Below, piece by piece: positions 1 to 7,069 of a DNA stretch of 9,321 nt (positions are counted from its first letter, which is position 1; each line of letters opens with the position of its first letter). This DNA comes from Flavobacteriales bacterium UBA7325 (lineage in GTDB: Bacteria; Bacteroidota; Bacteroidia; Flavobacteriales_D; Crocinitomicaceae), in NCBI GenBank assembly GCA_002471375.1, contig DKPV01000058.1, forward strand, positions 17,412 through 26,732, read 5' to 3'. Below the pieces are notes generated by a model. The model was not told where the DNA came from. It saw only the letters and a list, made by a program, of their open reading frames with translations, and ran no database searches. The translations under genes were made by a program, and so were the position numbers.

Positions 1-69
1 CACAAATCCATTTGGAATCATCTCGTATTAATAGTTAGCCAGAAAGCTGAGCACGAATGGAATTGGTCT

Positions 70-486
70 GTGATGGACAGCGAACATGACAACTTTATAA
101 TAGACTCTTCGGGAAACCACGAAGTGGAAAATGAATCACTAATGAATGCCAAAGAGCAAGCAGAAACTTGTGCTATATCCTATCAAAAAGAAAAACAAAA
201 AAATGCTGAAGTAGTAAGTCTAAATATTACAAAGCGTTTCTTCTATGTTTCCGCGATCGCGCTTGCAGTATTATTAATTAAGGTACTTTTAATTGATCGA
301 TTAATTATCGGCGATTCGTGCTACTATCATACGCATGAAGCAGGAAAGTTAGTCAACTTCTTCTATCCATCAACTGCAGCCGAAGGTTTTCATCCTGAAC
401 CTTCCACTTTAAATCATATTCTAACATTTATTATTGGAAGTCTAATTGGCTGGGGAGTAGTTAGCGGAATTAACAAATATAAATAG
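70..486 (+). CDS. Unrecognised small membrane protein, possibly 5'-incomplete
   Basis: I do not recognise a family. From the GTG at 70 the product has 138 residues; an ATG follows at once at 73, and a later in-frame ATG lies at 142. The first 50 or so residues are polar and acidic and then become rich in Lys, Gln and Glu. Two hydrophobic stretches follow, at about residues 56-80 (phenylalanine, leucine and isoleucine rich) and 115-134 (ending in a Gly-Trp-Gly helix). Between them is a roughly 35-residue loop with a His-Thr-His and a Cys. This suggests two membrane spans with both ends on the same side. The reading frame contains no stop from base 1 to 69, so the true start may lie outside the window; no Shine-Dalgarno or TAnnTTTG box settles it. 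The gene ends 3 nt from the stop of the convergent secreted-protein gene. That it is a gene is likely; its function is unknown. Confidence 0.6.
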   Translation: MMDSEHDNFIIDSSGNHEVENESLMNAKEQAETCAISYQKEKQKNAEVVSLNITKRFFYVSAIALAVLLIKVLLIDRLIIGDSCYYHTHEAGKLVNFFYPSTAAEGFHPEPSTLNHILTFIIGSLIGWGVVSGINKYK

Positions 487-489
487 CGA

Positions 490-2304
490 TCATCGCAATA
501 CCGTTACGTGTCCAGGATACTCGAAAGCGGATAGTTCACCATTATTATAATTAACCGGCCAGATCGTAAACTTATATGTATAGGATCCATCTTGAACTAC
601 CTGTCCATTGAAAGTACCGTCCCACACCAACTCACTTAATTGGGTTCCTTCTTCAAAGAAAAGTAATTCGCCCCAGCGATTATAAATTTCAAGTTTAGCC
701 CAGTTTACATCGCTTGCCTCTCCAAAAAAAGTATTGTTATCCTCATCACCATTTGGGGTAAACGTGTTTGGTGCATAAAAAGCGAAAACATTCGGTACCA
801 ATACAGTTTGATAGGCCGTATCTAAGCAGCCAAATTCGTGATCATAAGCATACAGGACGACTTCATACTCAACTGATTCTCCATTTACACCAAACGTATA
901 CTGATAAGGTGTGTTCATGGCCGACCCAGTCTGCCACTCAGAACTGTTTTCAATATACCATTCGACCTCATCAACGCTTGAACTCAAATCACTGACAAAG
1001 GTAAATTCTGTGTTTAAAACTGATGAATAGTCGTGCGTATAATAGAAACTCGCATCAATACCTACGTCTTGAATGAGAACCGAATCCATGTGTGACCAAC
1101 AACCAGCCGTGTCCATATATTGATTATAGATCCATCCTCCAATATTATTTGCCCAATCTGCATCTATGTAATCAGTACCAAGTCCATTTGTAATGTATGC
1201 AGTTGTATCGCTATTAATGATCGTCCATTCATACCAAGGTTCACCTTTCGGCACTTCTACTTCATAAGCAGACACATTATAGCACTCTGTACTGTCATAC
1301 AGTAGATAAGGCGCTACTGGTGTTTGGTAACCCAAAGTGTAATGTTCGATTTCAAAATCTGACTCGAGGTTTGCCCGTGCATAGCTATAATTTGGATCAT
1401 TGTAGTCAGTATGATCATATACCATTTTCCAAGTTGGAGAATTCCATTCCGCAACATCTGGATAAAAACCGTCTTGCGTTGGGTAATGAGCAAAATCAAG
1501 TTGATAGGAGTTTGCTGCGTTAACAGAATTGAACGTATAGAAGTAACGATTTTGAATCTTACAGAGCGATGAATCGATATCGATTTCGAACGCATTTACA
1601 AAATCCGGTGAATGATGATGAAACGTAATTATAGCTGTATCAGTTGGAGAACCATTCAGCAATTGAACTTTTATTGGTCGATGTCGGAAAGTTCCTTCAC
1701 TAGATCCCGTTGGTATTAAATTTGATTCATTCTGATTCACATGCTTTAGGATGAAACCATCCTCATCGGTGCTTATGATACCTTCCGCTAAAAAAGAATT
1801 GTCAAATAATATTGAATTTAGATCTGCACTATCTATAAATACAGTGTTTGCATGAACCGCCAATTCTCGATTCGTAAGATCAAGAACACTTCGTACACGA
1901 ATATCTTGAGCCTGTTCTTTTCTATCGGTTCCAGTGAGCTTCAAGTTCCAAAAACTCGAGACGCTATCTCCTAGAAACCACTGGCTATCTCCATACATCT
2001 CGACATTTCCGCTTTGAATTTGGAGAATACCATTATTCACCCAATCATTGTCAATCATAAAATTTCCAGTTGACGCAACTGTCCCTAAGTTTTGCAACTC
2101 AAAATTCCCGGGGTTCCCATCATCATATGTCTGCACTAAGCCCTGATTTTCCAGAATAGATGAATTCCCATCCGTTATCGCATCACCATAGATGTGGACC
2201 TCTGCACTCTGAGCTACATAAACATTCGCTTGATTATAGAAAACAGGAGCCTGGGCAAGAATACTTGAAGAATATAGAATCAATATGGCTAGGAGCAAGC
2301 GCAC
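490..2304 (-). CDS. Secreted protein with T9SS type-B (gliding motility-associated) C-terminal sorting domain
   Basis: A 604-residue exported protein. It starts at a GTG that gives a clean signal peptide (residues 1-19: Arg, then a Leu/Ile-rich core, then Ala-Gln-Ala). Residues 20-150 hold repetitive Asn/Gly-rich strands with 'NQG', 'NLG' and 'NNG' turns, as in the filament-like N-terminal parts of many Bacteroidota surface proteins. A Trp- and Tyr-rich middle follows. Residues about 415-505 look like a PKD/Ig-type beta-sandwich. The last 97 residues are a typical T9SS type-B sorting domain (TIGR04131 style): APNTFTPNGDEDN at 511-523, YNRWGELLFF at 541-550, WDGTFNGQ at 561-568, DGSYTYKF at 572-579 and a final GHVTVLR. 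In this family the domain directs export across the outer membrane by the PorU/SprA machinery, so the protein should be surface-attached or released. It is last in a three-gene operon, 3 nt after the preceding stop. No enzymatic motif is visible; an adhesive or structural role is only an inference. Confidence 0.9.
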   Translation of the reverse strand: MRLLLAILILYSSSILAQAPVFYNQANVYVAQSAEVHIYGDAITDGNSSILENQGLVQTYDDGNPGNFELQNLGTVASTGNFMIDNDWVNNGILQIQSGNVEMYGDSQWFLGDSVSSFWNLKLTGTDRKEQAQDIRVRSVLDLTNRELAVHANTVFIDSADLNSILFDNSFLAEGIISTDEDGFILKHVNQNESNLIPTGSSEGTFRHRPIKVQLLNGSPTDTAIITFHHHSPDFVNAFEIDIDSSLCKIQNRYFYTFNSVNAANSYQLDFAHYPTQDGFYPDVAEWNSPTWKMVYDHTDYNDPNYSYARANLESDFEIEHYTLGYQTPVAPYLLYDSTECYNVSAYEVEVPKGEPWYEWTIINSDTTAYITNGLGTDYIDADWANNIGGWIYNQYMDTAGCWSHMDSVLIQDVGIDASFYYTHDYSSVLNTEFTFVSDLSSSVDEVEWYIENSSEWQTGSAMNTPYQYTFGVNGESVEYEVVLYAYDHEFGCLDTAYQTVLVPNVFAFYAPNTFTPNGDEDNNTFFGEASDVNWAKLEIYNRWGELLFFEEGTQLSELVWDGTFNGQVVQDGSYTYKFTIWPVNYNNGELSAFEYPGHVTVLR

Positions 2305-2307
2305 AGT

Positions 2308-2934
2308 CTAATCTTTCATCTGACCTTCATAGCTAACTTCGAACTTATCATATCCAGCAGGAACTTGAAAATAAGAATCATCAATTGATTGAGCTTCTGC
2401 TTTCAGATCAATCGAGTATGAGCCAGTAGATTTGTTTACAACCAGTTTTCTTGGTAAATGTTTTGAATCAAGCGCATCCAATAGTTCATATACTGGATCA
2501 TTGAAAAAAGCTGAAAATCCGGTAATGTCAACTTCATCCGATCCGAAGTATGCCATTGCAATGCCTCGATCAGTAACTATCGTATGACCTTCGCAGAGAC
2601 TTCCATCAATTTCAATAGCATCAGTTCTTGACTGACTCAGCACTTCAATTTCTGAATTTTTCCGAATATCTGATTCGGTGTATAAGTAGTATCCCTTTGT
2701 ACTGAATTCTGGTGTACTTATACAGAGTCTTAGCTCTTTCGCTGCCCGATTCAATAATATTCGGTAATCTGATGCGCCGTCTTTGGCAATTATCGAAATT
2801 TGATCACCTTTTACATAAAAATCGAAAGATGTCGTTATTCCATTTTGTGTTTTTGTGCAATGTATGACACCCTCAAAAGCAAAGCTTTGTGTGACAATGA
2901 ATAACAATCCAAGAAAAAGTCCAAGTCGTTTCAT
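2308..2934 (-). CDS. Exported DUF4412-like protein
   Basis: A 208-residue protein with a signal peptide at residues 1-19 (Met-Lys-Arg, a Leu/Phe/Ile core, cleavage after Ser-Phe-Ala) and no lipobox cysteine, so it is probably soluble in the periplasm or exported further. The mature part opens with FEGVIHCTKTQNG and then DFYVKGDQISI (residues 38-48), and ends near YFQVPAGYDKFEV. This order, a beta-strand opening, a 'YVKGDKI'-like strand, and a closing 'F.VPAGY.K', is that of DUF4412-type proteins, which are common in Bacteroidota and whose function is not established. The assignment rests on pattern memory, not on a search. No catalytic signature is seen. It lies between two other exported proteins with gaps of 9 nt upstream and 3 nt downstream, so the three are very likely co-transcribed and may act at the same surface or be made under the same condition. 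Confidence 0.8.
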   Translation of the reverse strand: MKRLGLFLGLLFIVTQSFAFEGVIHCTKTQNGITTSFDFYVKGDQISIIAKDGASDYRILLNRAAKELRLCISTPEFSTKGYYLYTESDIRKNSEIEVLSQSRTDAIEIDGSLCEGHTIVTDRGIAMAYFGSDEVDITGFSAFFNDPVYELLDALDSKHLPRKLVVNKSTGSYSIDLKAEAQSIDDSYFQVPAGYDKFEVSYEGQMKD

Positions 2935-2943
2935 AGTATCAAA

Positions 2944-4422
2944 TTAAGGTCCAACAGGTCCTCTTAACGAGGGATTTTGGTAATCTCCATCAGGAATTGT
3001 GAGAGTACCTAGTCGCTTTATAGCATAACCAGCCGCTCCTGGAACAGAACTATTAAATGCATTATTAATCGTATTAGAAATACCATTCAATGCTCCTGAC
3101 AGTCCAGGAACTGGTGCGCAAATAACACCAAGAAAAGGAATGTTCAAGCAGATCTCAAGGTACGTTCCTGAGAAATCTACGGGCTGCGGAGACCCTGTGC
3201 CCGACTCACCAAAATCACCTCCTGATCCACCGCGAGCAGTAATTACTATCATACCTTGAATGGGCCCTGCTGAAAATGGTGTGCTTACGGTTTTATTCAC
3301 CTCAACTCCCTCATCATCATCGTAGAGACTTTCTGCATTATTTCCATCAAACCATGGTCCAACAACAAATGTACAAGTGCCTTGCGTATCACCTCCACCA
3401 AGTCCGTCTGGCATTCCTCCACCACCTCCGGCACCAACAGCAAAACAGATATTAAATGGACCGACTCCCACAGGAACAAATGCTCCAACTGTAAGTCCAG
3501 AACCACCTCCACCATATATCATTCCTTCATTTCTAACTTCCGCGTTACAATTAATTTCCATCGCAGTTCCTCCATCTTCTCCGTTAGTCCCCATCAAAAG
3601 AGGACCATCTCCTCCAAGTCCAAAAGTTAATCCCTTATTCAATATTCCAAGATTACATGCTGGGTTAATCGCGCCAGTTGTGAACGCTGGTATGGCTGGA
3701 TCCGCAGAACGAATCGAAACATTCTCCTCAATCGTGACAACCACACAATTATTTCCAGTAACTCCTGTTGCAGCCAAGTCATAATTCGTTTGATCACTAT
3801 TAATACTGACTAAAGCACATGGATTAACATCAATTGCTATAGATTTTGCGATTACTGCGTCACCACAATTAGCGAAGATCGTTACGTAGTGGCTTCCCCC
3901 TCGTTCAAATACATTTGTATTAATCGTTAAGTTAACGACTCCAGAACCTGGCAAGGCATACAAGTCAAGCGATACATCTGACTCCTCAGTGAACGTGTGT
4001 ACCATTGACACTTCGACCGGCAGTGCTATCGCTGATGGTGTTGTCTGGATTATGGTTACAGGTATAACAACAGACATTTGATTAATTCGATCAATAGGGT
4101 AGCTTGGTTGTGCAAAAGCAATATCGATTAGACAGTCGTCGCAAGTTTTCAAATAGCTCGGTATCCAGCAAGTTCCATTGTAAATTTCTTCTTGATTATC
4201 GTCAGTATTATAAATAATAAGTCCAGTAGCTGGAGCAGCAATGGCATCTCGTTGTAGCGCTGTTAATGTTGGTACTAGCAGACCTTGAGAATCAGATTCA
4301 AGGTGTAAAACTGCAGAAGGATCAGGTGTATTTGTGTTAATCCCTACATTATTCTGTTGTGCGGATACCGACAACGAAAAACCCAAAAAGAGGATTCCGA
4401 TTATGAAGTTGAGTGTTTTCAT
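2944..4422 (-). CDS. Exported glycine-rich surface protein with phage tail-adhesin-like C-terminal half
   Basis: A 492-residue protein with a signal peptide (residues 1-21, cleavage after Ser-Val-Ser-Ala). Residues 24-86 carry the Bacteroidota surface or tail-fibre-like N-terminal pattern: VGINTNTPDPSAVLHLESD, GLLVPTLTALQRDAI, ATGLIIYNT and YNGTCW. Residues 100-235 look like beta-sandwich material. From about residue 255 to the end the chain is glycine-rich, with an 'ILNKGLTFGLGGDGP' block, a 'VRNEGMIYGGGGSGL' block, a run of five glycines near 332-336, and a 'PGAAGYAIK' block at 461-469. In phage receptor-binding proteins such blocks fold into stacked polyglycine-II helices. The mature protein has twelve cysteines (for example C85, C94, C97, C425, C435), which would suit disulfides outside the cytoplasm. 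I see no standard T9SS C-terminal domain, so its route to the surface is unclear. It is the first gene of the operon with the two exported proteins that follow. A ligand or role is not known. Confidence 0.85.
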   Translation of the reverse strand: MKTLNFIIGILFLGFSLSVSAQQNNVGINTNTPDPSAVLHLESDSQGLLVPTLTALQRDAIAAPATGLIIYNTDDNQEEIYNGTCWIPSYLKTCDDCLIDIAFAQPSYPIDRINQMSVVIPVTIIQTTPSAIALPVEVSMVHTFTEESDVSLDLYALPGSGVVNLTINTNVFERGGSHYVTIFANCGDAVIAKSIAIDVNPCALVSINSDQTNYDLAATGVTGNNCVVVTIEENVSIRSADPAIPAFTTGAINPACNLGILNKGLTFGLGGDGPLLMGTNGEDGGTAMEINCNAEVRNEGMIYGGGGSGLTVGAFVPVGVGPFNICFAVGAGGGGGMPDGLGGGDTQGTCTFVVGPWFDGNNAESLYDDDEGVEVNKTVSTPFSAGPIQGMIVITARGGSGGDFGESGTGSPQPVDFSGTYLEICLNIPFLGVICAPVPGLSGALNGISNTINNAFNSSVPGAAGYAIKRLGTLTIPDGDYQNPSLRGPVGP

Positions 4423-4427
4423 TCAGC

Positions 4428-4435
4428 TAAATTTA
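4428..4435 (-). promoter_or_regulatory. Weak candidate -7 box for the secreted-protein operon
   Basis: On the minus strand the sequence reads TAAATTTA, one base off the Bacteroidota -7 consensus TAnnTTTG, and it ends 5 nt before the ATG of the first operon gene. The base triplet 18 nt upstream is TGG, where TTG would be expected. This is the best candidate in the 88-nt gap after paaZ, but the region is AT-rich and the match could be chance. I found no convincing hairpin terminator for paaZ in the same gap. Confidence 0.25.
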
Positions 4436-4510
4436 ATAATAAATACGCAGAAACCACTGACTGCTTGCTACCTTAGATGAATAAAATCGCTTTTCTGATT
4501 AACAATACTA

Positions 4511-6562
4511 TCACATTGACTGATCGATCTTCTTAACCATCGTAAGTATGGTTGCGATTGCTACCGTTTCTCCAGTTTCATCGTACATATCCACCAAGAA
4601 TTTTACAATTCCTTTAGCAATATCTTCTTCGGACTTCTTCTCCTGATCAATTTTTTCTTTCACCGTAAATCGCACTCCAATTGTCGCTCCTGGGTAAACA
4701 GGTTTTGTAAAGCGTGCTTCTTCCACGCCATAGTTCAATAGAACTGGTCCTTTAGCAGGATCTACAAATAAGCCAGCTGCTTTAGAAAGTAAGAAATAAC
4801 CATGTGCAACTCGTTGTTCGAAAATTGTACCATCAAGCGATGTTTCATCCATATGAGCATAGAAATTATCTCCTGATACATTGGCAAAGTTCACAATGTC
4901 TGCAACAGTTACCGTGTGTTTATGAGTGAACACCGTATGACCAACCACGAGTTCCTCGAAATGTTGTCTAAATACATGAGGTACTGCTTCTGGCTGTTTC
5001 GCACCTACCTGGAACTGCTGAGTTATTTCAGTAATTGTTGTTGGGTGACCTTGAATAGAAGTTCGTTGCATGTAATGCATTACACCACGTTTCCCTCCCA
5101 TTTCTTCACCTCCACCTGCACGGCCAGGTCCACCATGGGTCAATAATGGCATTGGTGATCCATGCCCAGTACTTTCCTTCGCACAGTCTTTGTTTAGAAC
5201 TAAAATTCTTCCGTGCATGCTCGCCGCACCAACAATATATTCTCTTGCTTCTTGATCATTTGGTGTAACAATTGATGAAACTAACGACCCTTTCCCCATT
5301 CGAGAAAGCTCAATAGCATCTTCCATATTCTTATAGGGCATGATAGTCGAAACTGGCCCGAATGCCTCTACATTATGAACGTCTGTTTTAGTATATGGAT
5401 CATCGTTGTAGAATAGAATCGGAGAGAAAAATGCTCCCTTTTCTTTATTACCTCCGGTGATATCAAAGTTATCTAGATCGCCATAAACCATCTCTTGTGA
5501 ACCTGCCAATAACTCAACGCTCTCACGAACTCTCTGAACCTGGGTTCTAGTCGCTAAAGCTCCCATCCTAACGCCCTCTTGACTAGGGTCACCAATCACT
5601 GTTTTAGCTAGGCGCGCTGAAATTCCTTTTTGTACTTCTTCCACTAAATCACCAGGAACGATAATACGTCTTACCGCCGTACACTTTTGTCCTGCTTTAA
5701 TTGTAATTTCTTTCGTAGTCTCCTTAATGAAAAGGTCAAACTCCTCTGTCCCTGGCGTGGCATGCTTGCCAAGGATTGTTGCATTCAGCGAATCTGCCTC
5801 AAGGTTGAAGGGTACGTTTCCATCTAAAATAGAAGGCATCGATTTCAAAATTTTTCCTGTAGATGCCGATCCTGTAAAAGTCACCACATCCTCTGACGAG
5901 ACATGATCGATTATGCCACGACCCAATCCACATACCAACTGCAATGATCCCTCAGGAAGAATCTTTGAAGCTATAATGTCTCTGACCATAATTTCAGTCA
6001 AGTAACAAGTGAACTCAGAAGGTTTAACGATACACGGTACACCGGCCATAAGATTCACAGCAATCTTTTCAAGCATTCCCCAAATCGGGAAGTTGAACGC
6101 ATTTAGATGAACTGCAACTCCCTGTTTGGGAACCATAATATGGTGCCCGATAAATGAACCCTCTTTTGAAAGAGCAATCGCATCACCGTCAACATGGTAC
6201 GGCAAGTCTGGAAACTGTCTTCTCAAAGAGGCATTAGCGAACAAGTTACCAATACCACCTTCTATGTCAATCCAAGAATCAATTTTCGTAGCTCCGGTCC
6301 ATGCACTCATAGCATAGTACTCTTTCTTTTTTGTCAAAAGATGTAATGCTAATGCTTTTATCATCAAACCACGTTCTTGAAAAGTCATCAAGCGCAACTT
6401 GGCACCTCCGGTTTTTCTTCCATAGGCAAGAATTTCTGCATAATCGAGACCTTCACTCGATGCCTCACCGATTTGATCACCAGAAATAGCATTATAAAGC
6501 GGAGTTTCAACCCCCTCTCCATCAAGCCATTGACCTTGTACGTAATTTTGAAATTTTCTCAT
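4511..6562 (-). CDS. paaZ: PaaZ: oxepin-CoA hydrolase / 3-oxo-5,6-dehydrosuberyl-CoA semialdehyde dehydrogenase
   Basis: This bifunctional cytosolic enzyme of the phenylacetyl-CoA pathway opens the oxepin-CoA ring by hydration and then oxidises the reactive aldehyde with NADP+ to 3-oxo-5,6-dehydrosuberyl-CoA. At 683 residues it has nearly the length of E. coli PaaZ (681). Residues 1-515 form the aldehyde dehydrogenase: NAFNFP at 154-159, the cofactor-loop FTGS at 229-232, general base Glu255 in FNLEADSLN, and nucleophile Cys294 in GQKCTAVRR. Residues about 525-680 form the MaoC-type (R)-hydratase domain, with Asp565 and His570 in SGDNFYAHMDE matching the catalytic pair known from E. coli (Asp561/His566). 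All key residues are present, so both activities should be intact. The ATG start fits the family (RKFQNYVQGQW). No other paa gene is in the window; it seems to be transcribed alone, with 88 nt to the next gene downstream and a divergent gene relic upstream. Confidence 0.96.
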   Translation of the reverse strand: MRKFQNYVQGQWLDGEGVETPLYNAISGDQIGEASSEGLDYAEILAYGRKTGGAKLRLMTFQERGLMIKALALHLLTKKKEYYAMSAWTGATKIDSWIDIEGGIGNLFANASLRRQFPDLPYHVDGDAIALSKEGSFIGHHIMVPKQGVAVHLNAFNFPIWGMLEKIAVNLMAGVPCIVKPSEFTCYLTEIMVRDIIASKILPEGSLQLVCGLGRGIIDHVSSEDVVTFTGSASTGKILKSMPSILDGNVPFNLEADSLNATILGKHATPGTEEFDLFIKETTKEITIKAGQKCTAVRRIIVPGDLVEEVQKGISARLAKTVIGDPSQEGVRMGALATRTQVQRVRESVELLAGSQEMVYGDLDNFDITGGNKEKGAFFSPILFYNDDPYTKTDVHNVEAFGPVSTIMPYKNMEDAIELSRMGKGSLVSSIVTPNDQEAREYIVGAASMHGRILVLNKDCAKESTGHGSPMPLLTHGGPGRAGGGEEMGGKRGVMHYMQRTSIQGHPTTITEITQQFQVGAKQPEAVPHVFRQHFEELVVGHTVFTHKHTVTVADIVNFANVSGDNFYAHMDETSLDGTIFEQRVAHGYFLLSKAAGLFVDPAKGPVLLNYGVEEARFTKPVYPGATIGVRFTVKEKIDQEKKSEEDIAKGIVKFLVDMYDETGETVAIATILTMVKKIDQSM

Positions 6563-6583
6563 AATTGATTAATTTTGACTGGC

Positions 6584-6591
6584 TAAAGATA
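6584..6591 (-). promoter_or_regulatory. Candidate -7 box upstream of paaZ
   Basis: The minus strand reads TATCTTTA, one base from the Bacteroidota -7 consensus TAnnTTTG and the same TATCTTT core as the dusB and glyQS boxes in this window. It lies 21 nt before the paaZ ATG, giving a short leader. No clear TTG lies at the expected -33 distance (a TTTTTC tract is about 22 nt upstream), so the call is tentative. The box falls in the 42-bp space between the starts of paaZ and the plus-strand pseudogene. Confidence 0.35.
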
Positions 6592-6604
6592 ACCATTTTC
6601 ACCT

Positions 6605-7048
6605 GTGGCAGCTGAAAAAGAAACCATAGATTTATTCAAATCAAAAATTATTCTCGAGCGTGAGTTTGAAGGAGCGCATGCACGTATTTTTGAAAATGGA
6701 ATTTACCATTTGATAATTCCCCGTCACAAAAAAGTAAGCTTATAGTTCATAGAAAAAGGGTTTGACTTCATCAAGCAGGCGGGTAATGGAAGATTCTAAA
6801 ATATTTTTGAGTTCGGATCTTTTTCTGGTATCGATCCTGAAGTACGGGAATGGGCAGCAGACCGCACACAAAATAAAAAGACGCATACAGACGCCATTGT
6901 GATATCAACTTTGCCACAGAAAATCAGTGCTAATTTCTACCTTAAGTTCAATCGGCCTGGAAAGCCAACTAAGATTTTTTACTCTCGCGAAAGTGCCATT
7001 GAATGGACACTTAAACAAATCAAGAAAAACCAAAAATCAAAAATTTAG
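6605..7048 (+). pseudogene. Interrupted SpoIIAA/STAS-like (DUF7793-type) protein gene
   Basis: The only sizeable gene-like sequence in the 507-nt stretch between paaZ and dusB. Read from a GTG at 6605, one plus-strand frame encodes 147 codons up to a TAG at 7046-7048, with two internal stops: TAG at 6743-6745 (codon 47) and TAA at 6797-6799 (codon 65). The three pieces join without any frameshift into one sensible protein. The first has ARIFENGIYHLIIPRHKK, the middle has FIEKGFDFIKQAGNGRF, and the last has NIFEFGSFSGIDPEVREWAA, then DAIVISTLPQK, NFYLKFNRPGKPTKIF and SAIEWTLKQIKK. The strand order and the 'NFYLKFN.P..PTK.F' to 'A.EW' ending match small STAS/SpoIIAA-like proteins of Bacteroidota, which I recall as single-domain cytosolic proteins of unknown role, about 120-140 residues long. 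The frame upstream is closed by TAA at 6590-6592, so no ATG is available, and the start may be damaged too. It was probably inactivated recently by point mutation; sequencing error or stop readthrough remain possible. Confidence 0.75.
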
Positions 7049-7069
7049 ACAATAGTTTAGCTGATCCCG

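Noticed and set aside
486..496. GCGAT-C-ATCGC inverted repeat at the convergent gene ends
   Set aside because: At most a 4-bp stem with a 3-nt loop and no T-tract; too small to call a terminator.
3377..3784. Plus-strand 135-codon frame encoding a proline-rich product
   Set aside because: It is the antisense image of glycine codons (GGN read as NCC) in the glycine-rich secreted protein; it has no start context or family features.
4423..4510. Possible paaZ terminator (AATC...GATT followed by T-rich sequence on the minus strand)
   Set aside because: Only a 4-bp AT-rich stem with an 8-nt loop; not distinguishable from chance.
4916..5146. Plus-strand 76-codon frame
   Set aside because: It is opposite the paaZ region spanning the end of the dehydrogenase part and the hydratase domain; its product is Cys/Tyr/Trp-rich without recognisable features.
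6743..6799. Stop-codon readthrough or a special amino acid at the TAG in the STAS-like gene
   Set aside because: A second, different stop (TAA) follows 18 codons later, and no structured element is apparent; decay or sequence error is simpler.
6786..6902. Short plus-strand frame of 38 codons starting at an ATG inside the STAS-like relic
   Set aside because: It is in a different frame from the family-like translation and its product looks random.
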